A stretch of DNA of 28,617 nucleotides from DATNBT01 sp964579765 (GTDB taxonomy: Bacteria; Acidobacteriota; Vicinamibacteria; Vicinamibacterales; CAVVIG01), in the NCBI GenBank assembly GCA_964579765.1, contig CAZOIK010000240.1:1-28617 (forward strand), written 5' to 3'. The notes beneath the pieces were generated by a model, which did no database searches, had not been told where the DNA came from, and saw only the letters and a list, made by a program, of their open reading frames with translations. Each line of letters begins with the position of its first letter. The first letter of the stretch is position 1. The translations under genes and the position numbers were made by a program. This document shows positions 1 to 8,290 of the stretch, one piece after another.

Positions 1-1650
1 GCGTTTCCGAACACGTACTGGGTTGGCATGTCCAACCTGGGCTTCCAGACGGTCTACCGCCTCTTCAACGCGCAGGACGATGTCGTCTGCGAGCGCGTGT
101 TCCTGCCGCCGAAGCAGGAGCTCGCCGAGCTGAGGGCGAGCCGCGCGCCGCTCGTCACGCTCGAATCGCAGTCGCCGGTCGGCGACTGCGACGTGCTCGC
201 GTTCTCCGTGTCGTTCGAGTGGGACTACGTCAACGTCCTCACGCTGCTGCGGCTCGCCGGGATCCCGCTGCACGCGGCCGAGCGCACCGCGCGCCACCCG
301 CTCATCGTCATCGGCGGCGCGGTGACGTTCGTCAACCCCGAGCCGCTCGCGCCGTTCGCCGACGTGATCGCCGCCGGCGAGGGCGAAGTGCTCGTCCCGG
401 CGCTCGATCGCGCGTGTCGCGAGGCGACGAGCCGGACCGAACTGCTGCGTGCCTTGTCGCGCGAGCGCGGTTTCTATATCCCATCGTTCTACGAGCCGCA
501 GTACGCCTCCGACGGCAGCCTCAGCGGCTACGCCACGGTGCGCGACGCAGACGACGCGCCGAACCCCGTCCGGAAGGCTGCGCTGAAGACGACCGAAGCG
601 GTGGATCCGCCGGCGACCGGGATTTTCACGCCGGACACCGAGTTCGGATCGCGCTTCCTGGTCGAAGTCGTGCGCGGCTGCGCCAACCTCTGCCGCTTCT
701 GCTGGGCCGGCTACAACTACCTGCCGGTCCGGGCGTTCCCGGCCGATCGGATTCTCCAGCTCGCCGAGCAGGCGAAGCCGCATGCCAGCCGCGCCGGGCT
801 TGTTTCCATCGCGCTGTGCGACCATCCCGAGATCGAGCGCATCCTCGCCCGGCTGCACGAGATGGGCTACGGCATCAGCCCCGCGTCGCTCCGACTGGAC
901 GATCTCACCGAGCCCATCGTCCGCGTCCTGCGCGCGAGCGGCGAGAAGACGATCACCATCGCGCCCGAGACCGGATCCGATCGCCTACGGCGGGTCATCA
1001 ACAAGACGGTGACCAACGACGAAATCCTCGACCGCGCCGACCTGATCTTCGCGAGCGGCATCGAGAACCTGAAGCTCTACTACATGATCGGCCTCCCCAC
1101 CGAGACGGACGAGGACCTCGTTGCCATTCGCGAGCTGACGCTGGCGCTGCGCGAGCGCATGCTGAAACACGCGAAACCGCGAGGGACCGTCGGCCGCATC
1201 ATCGGCAGCGTCAACCCGCTGATCCCGAAACCCGGGACCGCCTACCAGTGGCTCCCGATGGAAGCCGACGCTGTCGTCGATCGCCGGATCAAACAGCTGC
1301 GCGCGCTGACGGCCGGCATCGACAACGTGTACTTCAACATCAAATCAGAGCGGCACTCCTACTATCAGGCGCTGCTCTCGCTCGGCGACCGCCGCGTCGC
1401 CCCAGTGATCGCCGCGGCCGAGCGCAACGGGCTGAACTGGCGAGCCGCGGTTGCCGAGACGGACGTCGACGCGGACTTCTACATCTTCCGTGACCGCAGC
1501 CGTGACGCCGTGCTGCCCTGGGACATCATCGACGGCGGCATGAAGTCGTCGTTCTTTCACGCCGAATACGAGAAGTCGCTCCGCGAAGAATGGACGCTGC
1601 CCCCGAAGCGCGCGCAGGAGAACGCGAAGCTGCTGCCGATGCTCGGCTAG
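1..1650 (+). CDS. Radical SAM protein, 5' end cut by window edge
   Basis: This is a probable radical SAM enzyme of the COG1032 type, in which a B12-binding-like N-terminal domain precedes the catalytic barrel. The frame is open from base 1 and the first residues (AFPNTYWVGMSNLGF) read like the interior of such a protein, so the ATG at 28 is probably not the true start and the gene begins upstream. The 4Fe-4S/SAM motif CxxxCxxC is visible, with cysteine codons at 679, 691 and 700 in the context VRGCANLCRFCW. The segment before it (GEGE and IGG turns near 300-390) fits the alpha/beta domain. The substrate cannot be told from sequence. I do not see the DUF2344 partner often fused or adjacent to the TIGR03960 family. 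It ends 3 bp from the convergent downstream gene. Confidence 0.85.
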   Translation, partial: AFPNTYWVGMSNLGFQTVYRLFNAQDDVVCERVFLPPKQELAELRASRAPLVTLESQSPVGDCDVLAFSVSFEWDYVNVLTLLRLAGIPLHAAERTARHPLIVIGGAVTFVNPEPLAPFADVIAAGEGEVLVPALDRACREATSRTELLRALSRERGFYIPSFYEPQYASDGSLSGYATVRDADDAPNPVRKAALKTTEAVDPPATGIFTPDTEFGSRFLVEVVRGCANLCRFCWAGYNYLPVRAFPADRILQLAEQAKPHASRAGLVSIALCDHPEIERILARLHEMGYGISPASLRLDDLTEPIVRVLRASGEKTITIAPETGSDRLRRVINKTVTNDEILDRADLIFASGIENLKLYYMIGLPTETDEDLVAIRELTLALRERMLKHAKPRGTVGRIIGSVNPLIPKPGTAYQWLPMEADAVVDRRIKQLRALTAGIDNVYFNIKSERHSYYQALLSLGDRRVAPVIAAAERNGLNWRAAVAETDVDADFYIFRDRSRDAVLPWDIIDGGMKSSFFHAEYEKSLREEWTLPPKRAQENAKLLPMLG

Positions 1651-1653
1651 GCG

Positions 1654-1962
1654 CTAGGTGGCGACCGCCGCCTGCTGTTCCCATTCGGCGTACGCATCGA
1701 GAATGAGTTCGCGCAGCCGGCCCTGCGCCGTGGTGTCTACGATCGGACGAAGCAGCGCGAAGCTGCGGCGCTCGCCGTTGACGGCGTACTGGCGGGCGGG
1801 GAACGTGACGTTTCGGCCGCCGGCCGCGCCGCGCCGCGACTCCCAGACCGCAAACCCAATCAGCTTGAGTCCATCGAGAGGTCCCTCGCTGAAGTGCAGC
1901 TCGGCATCGGCGAGCTTGCCCGGCGGGTTGCCTTTGTCGTTTGGCGTAATCTTGACCGTCAC
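1654..1962 (-). CDS. Small SpoVG-like protein
   Basis: A 102-residue soluble protein without signal peptide or membrane segment. I chose the GTG start at 1962 because a GAAGGAG ribosome-binding site lies about 8 bases upstream. The C-terminal two thirds recall the SpoVG fold: a strand-rich stretch, then VTFPARQYAVNGERR, LLRPI, and a closing helix LRELILDAYAEW. These match the SpoVG pattern of a 'MPSKR..DGEFRD' turn, 'HPI', and a terminal helix ending in a tyrosine/acidic pair. SpoVG proteins are small nucleic-acid-binding regulators in Firmicutes. Here the likeness is by eye only, so function is not assigned. It lies 194 bp downstream of acpS on the same strand; in that gap (1963-2156) I see no further gene. 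Confidence 0.7.
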   Translation of the reverse strand: MTVKITPNDKGNPPGKLADAELHFSEGPLDGLKLIGFAVWESRRGAAGGRNVTFPARQYAVNGERRSFALLRPIVDTTAQGRLRELILDAYAEWEQQAAVAT

Positions 1963-2156
1963 GGCGACTGCTCCTTCTGCGCTGGGGCGAAAACACCTGG
2001 AAGGATTTCAATCGCGATGCCGACGCCGGGAGGTCAGGCCGTTGTTGGATGGCACTGCGGAAGCGGCCGTTAGAGGCGGGGCGTTCGCGAGTGAGACAGC
2101 AGTGTGACGAACCGCGAGAGAAAGGCCAACTCGCGTTGCCTGTCCGGCCTGTGCGT

Positions 2157-2540
2157 TCAATCGCCGAGGAGAATCACCTGCGCGAAAGCCAGGGCATCCG
2201 AATGTGTGATCGTGAGTTGCGACGATCGGCCGCCGATTTTCGCGAAGCGCCGCGCCGCGCCGCCGTGCAACCGGAGTTGCGGCGGGCCTCCCGGCTGCCG
2301 CACGACCTCGACATCGCGCCAGAGGACGCCCTGCGAATGGCCGGTGCCGAGCGCTTTCATCGCCGCTTCCTTCGACGCGAAGCGGCCCGCGAAATGAATC
2401 GCCGGATCGTGGCGCCGCATGCAGTAGGCGACTTCGGCCTCGGTGAAGATGCGATGCGTGAAGCGCTCGCCGTATCGCTCGATGGTCGCGGCGATGCGCG
2501 GGATGTCGGTAGCGTCGAGCCCGAGGCCGATGATGTTCAC
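2157..2540 (-). CDS. acpS: Holo-[acyl-carrier-protein] synthase
   Basis: AcpS moves 4'-phosphopantetheine from CoA to the serine of apo-ACP, activating it for fatty-acid synthesis. The 127-residue product has the usual family length. Its N-terminus IIGLGLDATDI carries the Mg-binding aspartate (D9), and FAGRFASKEAAMKALGTG carries the second ligand (E58) and the CoA-binding loop. The C-terminal SSQLTITHSDALAFAQV strand is also typical. The open frame extends further upstream, but that part is antisense to pgeF and non-homologous. The GTG at 2540 puts IIGLG at the expected position. No clear Shine-Dalgarno sequence precedes it. The start overlaps the divergent pgeF start, so any promoter must lie inside pgeF. 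Confidence 0.93.
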   Translation of the reverse strand: MNIIGLGLDATDIPRIAATIERYGERFTHRIFTEAEVAYCMRRHDPAIHFAGRFASKEAAMKALGTGHSQGVLWRDVEVVRQPGGPPQLRLHGGAARRFAKIGGRSSQLTITHSDALAFAQVILLGD

Positions 2541-3381
2541 GTATCCCAAGCCTAGCGGCGGCTTCCGCTGGGTGCAACTGGCGGCTGGCCCCGCGCTCGT
2601 CTGCGACGGGCTCGAGCCGTACGCCGCGCACTTCTTCACGACGCGCCCGTGGAAGCTTGGCGAGCGTACCCCTGACTCCGCAGACGGATGGTTCGACGTC
2701 GCCCGCGGTGCGGGTGTCGGCATAGATCATCTTGGCCGGCTGCATCAGGTGCACGGTGCCGAGGCGATCACATACAAGAAAGGGCAGTCGGGGCCAGACG
2801 GGTCGATGCCTCGCGCGGACATCGCGCTCACGGACGATCCCGGGATCGCGGTGGCGATTCAGACCGCCGATTGCCTGCCGATTCTCATCGCCGATCGCAG
2901 GACGTCCGCCGTGGCGGCGGCGCACGCCGGCTGGCGCGGCCTGGCCGCGCGCGCGCCGAGTGTCGCCGTCGAGCGGCTCGTTTCGGATCTCGCGAGCCGT
3001 CCCGACGATCTCGTGGTCGCCGCCGGGCCTGCGATCGGCGCCTGCTGTTACGAGGTGGGCGAGGACGTGCGCGCACGGTTCGCGCAGGAGCGGCTTGCGG
3101 CGGCTCGACTCGAGCGATGGTTTCTGCGCGCGCCGCGGAGGCTGACCGCCAACCCGCCGATGCCGTCGCTTGCGCCGGCACGACGCGCCGGTCACTGGTT
3201 CTTCGACGCATGGGCATGCCTGTGCGACCAGCTCGTCTCAGCAGGCGTCCCGCCTGATCAGATCTTCGTCGCGGAGTTGTGCACGGCGAGTCACCCGGAG
3301 CCGTTCTGCTCGTATCGCCGTGACGGTGCTGTGGCGGGCAGACTTGCCGCGGTCATTCGACCCCGTCCATCGCCGCGTTAG
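2533..3381 (+). CDS. pgeF: Laccase-domain purine nucleoside phosphorylase / polyphenol oxidase family (YfiH)
   Basis: A 282-residue member of the YfiH/PgeF (DUF152, Cu-oxidase_4) family. These proteins were first described as laccase-like; later work assigned purine nucleoside phosphorylase/deaminase activity and a role in peptidoglycan editing. The zinc site is visible as H74 in LHQVHG, C114 in QTADCLP and H131 in AAAHAGWRG. FFTTRPW near residue 35 and the paired cysteines in IGACCYEV are also typical. ATG at 2533 (MFTYP) or 2530 (MMFTYP) puts the conserved N-terminus right; the upstream in-frame ATG at 2443 adds residues antisense to acpS. The 3' end overlaps the convergent RNase H gene by 29 bp. 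Which activity it has here cannot be decided from sequence. Confidence 0.9.
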   Translation: MFTYPKPSGGFRWVQLAAGPALVCDGLEPYAAHFFTTRPWKLGERTPDSADGWFDVARGAGVGIDHLGRLHQVHGAEAITYKKGQSGPDGSMPRADIALTDDPGIAVAIQTADCLPILIADRRTSAVAAAHAGWRGLAARAPSVAVERLVSDLASRPDDLVVAAGPAIGACCYEVGEDVRARFAQERLAAARLERWFLRAPRRLTANPPMPSLAPARRAGHWFFDAWACLCDQLVSAGVPPDQIFVAELCTASHPEPFCSYRRDGAVAGRLAAVIRPRPSPR

Positions 3382-3763
3382 CGAGGCGGTCGGCGTGCGC
3401 GTTCTTCTCGCGGCGGACGTGCTCGAACGTGACGCGGCCGACCTCGTGCGCCAGCAGCCGGGCCCTGGCGTGCAGCGGCTGCAGCCCGGCGTTCTTGACC
3501 TTGTAGTGGCCGAGCATCTGCTGCACGAGCAGCAGCGAGTCGGAGCGCACGTGCAGGACGCGCGCGCCGTGCGCTTTCGCCCACTCGAGCGCCGCCAGCA
3601 GCCCGCGGTATTCGGCGACGTTGTTGGTGGCCACGCCGATCGCTTCGGAGAATTCCTCGACCAGCGTACCGTCCGGCTGTTCGATCCGGACGCCGAAGCC
3701 GGCGGGGCCGGGATTGCCGCGGGCTCCGCCGTCGATGTAAGCGACGAGTGCGCCGACGGTCAC
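3353..3763 (-). CDS. Ribonuclease HI-like protein (RVT_3 family)
   Basis: A 136-residue RNase H fold protein of the kind that cleaves the RNA strand of RNA:DNA hybrids. All four acidic active-site positions are present: D11 in AYIDGGARGNPG, E51 in NNVAEYRGL, D75 in VRSDSLL and D125 in NAHADRLAN. It lacks the basic handle of E. coli RnhA and looks like the shorter family found in many bacteria and archaea. The GTG start at 3763 forms a GTGA overlap with the stop of the zinc-ribbon gene upstream, so the two are probably translationally coupled. The 3' end runs 29 bp into the convergent pgeF. rnhA is not used as a symbol because this is not the classical RnhA subtype. Confidence 0.9.
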   Translation of the reverse strand: MTVGALVAYIDGGARGNPGPAGFGVRIEQPDGTLVEEFSEAIGVATNNVAEYRGLLAALEWAKAHGARVLHVRSDSLLLVQQMLGHYKVKNAGLQPLHARARLLAHEVGRVTFEHVRREKNAHADRLANAAMDGVE

Positions 3764-4512
3764 TGCGACGGCTGGGCGGTCGCGTCAGGCGCGGCCGCGG
3801 CGGGTGGCGGGGGCACGAAGTAGAGAATCCGGTTGCAGCTGTCGCACTGGATGATCTGATCGTTCTTGCGGACGTTGTTGAACACCTGCGGCCGCATGCG
3901 GACGTGGCAGATGGTGCAGATGCCGTCGCGCGCCTCCGCGATCGCGACGCCGTTGCGCCGCTTCGCGACCATTTCGAACGTCGCCAGCGCCTGCGGCGTG
4001 AGCGACGCGACGACGCCGGCGCGTTCGGCGGCGAGCGCCTCGAGCGCGGCCGTCATCGCGGCGGCGTCGGCCGCCATCGCCTTGCGATCGGCGTCGACGC
4101 TCTTCTGTTCGGCCGTGAGATCCGCCTCCGCGCGCTTGACGGCGGCGGTCAGGTCGTCGCCCTCGAGCATCCGTTCGAGGACGGCGTCTTCGGCCGCCTT
4201 CATCTCGGACTGCGCGAATTCGATCTCCTTCTGGATCGCGTGGTACTCCTGGTTCGTCTTCACGGCCATCGCCTGCTCGCGGAACTTCGAGAGGCGTCCC
4301 TGGTGCAGCGCGACGGTCTTCTCGTGCTCGCGCCGCGCGCCCTGGCTGTCGGCGAGCCGCGCCTTGGCGTCGGCGACGGCGTCGCGCGCGGCGGACAGCC
4401 GCGCCTCGAGGGCGTTCTCGCGCTCGGGCGCTTCGGCGAGCCGCCGTTGCGCGTCGTGTGCGGCAGAGTCGAGGCGCTGCAGCACGATCAGTTTTTCGAG
4501 ATCAGCGTTCAT
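3760..4512 (-). CDS. Coiled-coil protein with C-terminal C4 zinc ribbon (COG1579)
   Basis: A 250-residue protein with a long heptad-rich helical hairpin (about residues 3-170) and a C4 zinc ribbon: C199-x2-C202 in CTICHVRM and C223-x2-C226 in CDSCNRILYF. This layout matches COG1579 / zf-RING_7 proteins such as CT398 of Chlamydia, proposed to bind nucleic acid or sigma-54/flagellar partners; the general role is unclear. The tail is alanine/proline rich. ATG at 4512 gives the family's usual N-terminus (MNxDLEKLxxLQxLD). Unusually, the start codon comes 3 bases after the U-tract of an intrinsic terminator and no Shine-Dalgarno sequence sits at normal distance. It overlaps the RNase H gene downstream by 4 bp. 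Confidence 0.88.
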   Translation of the reverse strand: MNADLEKLIVLQRLDSAAHDAQRRLAEAPERENALEARLSAARDAVADAKARLADSQGARREHEKTVALHQGRLSKFREQAMAVKTNQEYHAIQKEIEFAQSEMKAAEDAVLERMLEGDDLTAAVKRAEADLTAEQKSVDADRKAMAADAAAMTAALEALAAERAGVVASLTPQALATFEMVAKRRNGVAIAEARDGICTICHVRMRPQVFNNVRKNDQIIQCDSCNRILYFVPPPPAAAAPDATAQPSQ

Positions 4513-4514
4513 AA

Positions 4515-4549
4515 AAGAAAAAAGCCCCGGCGCTCGCGCACCGGGGCTT
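4515..4549 (-). terminator. Rho-independent terminator after the rpoD-tRNA transcript
   Basis: A 9-bp perfect stem (4541-4549 with 4522-4530, sequence AAGCCCCGG/CCGGGGCTT) with a 10-base loop is followed on the minus strand by TTTTTTCTTTT down to about 4514. Only this direction has a U-tract after the stem, so it would end leftward transcripts coming through the tRNA. The U-tract runs almost into the ATG of the zinc-ribbon gene at 4512. Confidence 0.85.
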
Positions 4550-4603
4550 CATTCAACTCCTGCCGTCCTGTGATTCCGTCGTCCTGCGATTCATGATCGA
4601 ATG

Positions 4604-4679
4604 TGGTGGGCCCACCAGGATTCGAACCTGGAACGGGCCGGTTATGAGCCGGCGGCTCTAACCGTTGAGCTATGGGCCC
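4604..4679 (-). tRNA. tRNA with CAU anticodon (Ile2 favoured, Met possible)
   Basis: A 76-base tRNA folds cleanly: acceptor GGGCCCA/TGGGCCC, D-arm GCTC/GAGC, anticodon stem GCCGG/CCGGC around the loop CTCATAA, T-arm CCAGG-TTCGAAT-CCTGG, discriminator A and encoded CCA. The anticodon CAT is at 4644-4646. G1-C72 and the GG in the D-loop mean it is not initiator tRNA. The C4-G69 and C5-G68 pairs and the short GGTTA D-loop resemble lysidine-modified tRNA-Ile2 more than elongator tRNA-Met, but the two cannot be separated with certainty by eye. It lies 17 bp behind the rpoD stop on the same strand and before a terminator, so it is probably cut from the rpoD transcript or has a promoter inside rpoD. 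Confidence 0.95.
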
Positions 4680-4696
4680 GCACCAGTGTAACTCCA

Positions 4697-6432
<1,736 letters not shown>

Positions 6433-6436
<4 letters not shown>

Positions 6437-8223
6437 GACGTCAATTCCTCGATGCGCTGTGCCAGCGTGCGCTTTTGGTTCAAGAGCAGGTCGAGCTCGT
6501 CTCCGTGTGTCGTGGATCCCAGCCCCTGCAGCCGGTCGATTTCGCGTTGAATCGCGGCGCGCTCGCGTTCGCAGCGCAGCCGCTTCAAGATCCGGGCACA
6601 TTCGGCGAGGTCCCCTGGGCCGGTGACCGGCGCCGTCGCCTCTCCGGCGATGCCCGTGACAAGCTGAACGTTCATTGTACTTAGACGCCGGAGCAGCTCG
6701 GAAGGTAAGAGTTCGACCGGCTCGGACGTCAGACTCCGGGCCGCCTCGAAGATCTCCTGCCCCGCCAGATACTCCAGATCGCCCGGCTCCAGCTCGGCCA
6801 GCGCCGCCCGGGCTTCGTCAGTTTTGTGAAAGAGCCCCCAGATCAGCCCTCTTTCCGCCGGTTTGAGCTGTCCGCCCGCCACCCCCGCCGGGAGCTCCCG
6901 GGCTGTGACCGCCGTCTTGCGGCTCACGGCCGCCTTCCTGATTTCGGCCCGAACCACCTCTTCCGTAATGCGCGCTTTATGCGCGACGCGATCCGCGAAC
7001 TGATCGCGCGCGGCGGCGTCGGGAATCCGGGCGGCGACGGCCAGCATCTTGTTGAGGAACTCTCGCCGTTTGTCACCGTGCCCGAAATCGACGCCGGCCG
7101 ACGCCTGATCGAGCAGGTACTCTAAATACGGCCGCGAGCTGCGCAATCTTTCACGATAGCGCGCGGCGCCTTTGTGTCTGATGAAGGTATCGGGATCTTC
7201 GCCGTTGTCCAGCACCACCACGTTGACGTCGAAGCCCTCGGCCACCAGCAGCTCGCACGATCGGATCGCGGCACCCTGGCCGGCGGCGTCCGGGTCGAAG
7301 CTCAGCACGATCTTGGACGTGAATCGCCGCAGCAGCTGCGCCTGCTGAGGCGTCAGGGCCGTGCCGCACGAGGCGACGACCGGCGCCGCCTCGCTACGGA
7401 ACAGCTGCGCGAAGTCGAAGTAGCCCTCCACCAGCACGGCGAATCCGAGCGTCCGGATTGCGGCTTTCGACAGGTTGAGCCCGTACAGCGTGCGGCCCTT
7501 CGAGTAGATCGGCGTCTCGGGCGAGTTCAGATACTTGGGCACCTGGTCGGCGTCCATGGCACGACCACCAAAAGCAATCACCGATCCGGTATCCCGACAG
7601 ATCGGGATCATCAGGCGGTTCCGAAAGCGGTCGATCGCCTCGCCCCCTCTGGACTCGTCGCGCTGCAGCACGAGCCCGCTCTGCAGCAGCAGCGGCAGGG
7701 CGAAGCCCTGCTGCACGAGCCGCGACTTCAGGCCGTCGCGCGAGTTCGGAGCAAACCCGAGGCCGAGCTGCTCGACGGTCTGCGCCGGCACCTCGCGTTC
7801 GGCGAGCTGCTGCCGCGCGCGCGCGCCGGCCGGGCTCGCGAGCATCTCGCGGAAGTACGCCGCCGCCAGTTCGTGGATCTTGAGCAGCGCCTCGCGGTTC
7901 TTGGCGTCCTCGTCGGATCCCTCGCTTCGCTCCGGAAGCGTCATCCCCGCTTTCTGGGCGAGCAGCCGCACCGCGTCGGCGAAGCCGACCTTCTCGTGCA
8001 GCTCGATGAACTTGAAGACGTCGCCGCCGACGCCGCATCCGAAGCAGTGGAAGAAGCCCTTGTCGGGATGCACGTGAAACGAGGGCGTCTTCTCTGAATG
8101 AAACGGGCACAGCCCCTTCCACGACACCCCGAGCTTCTTGAGCGGGACGTATTCCTGCACGACCTGCAGGATGTTGACCTGCAGCCGGAGGTCGTCGATG
8201 AACTGCTGCGGGAACAAGCCCAT
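6433..8223 (-). CDS. dnaG: DNA primase
   Basis: DnaG makes the RNA primers for chromosome replication. The 596-residue product has the CHC2-type zinc finger at the N-terminus (C39, H42, C60, C63, in CPFHSEKTPSFHVHP and FHCFGCG). The catalytic core follows, with the TOPRIM domain near residues 260-340: the glutamate in VLVEGYFD and the acidic pair in LSFDPDAAG. The C-terminal 180 residues are the weakly conserved helicase-binding part. ATG at 8223 gives the typical MGLFPQQFIDDLR start. Its stop shares bases with the TTG start of rpoD, reproducing the common dnaG-rpoD arrangement. The classical partner rpsU is not next to it; mutS2 lies 64 bp upstream. Confidence 0.96.
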
Positions 8224-8238
8224 TACATGTGCCCATCA

Positions 8239-8290
8239 GGCGATTCGGCGATGTGGCGATCGCCAGGTCGCTGAATCACCCAATGATTCA
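8239..8290. repeat. Small palindromic region between mutS2 and dnaG
   Basis: The 64-bp gap holds three 8-base units starting GGCGAT (8239-8262), a perfect 12-bp palindrome TGGCGATCGCCA (8254-8265), and an inverted repeat TGAATCA-CCCAA-TGATTCA (8272-8290) whose right arm contains the mutS2 stop codon. None is followed by a T-tract. They could form mRNA hairpins between the two reading frames; function is unknown. Confidence 0.5.

Noticed and set aside
4644..4646. Initiator tRNA-fMet
   Set aside because: Position 1-72 is a G-C Watson-Crick pair and the three G-C pairs of the initiator anticodon stem are not present in the required form.
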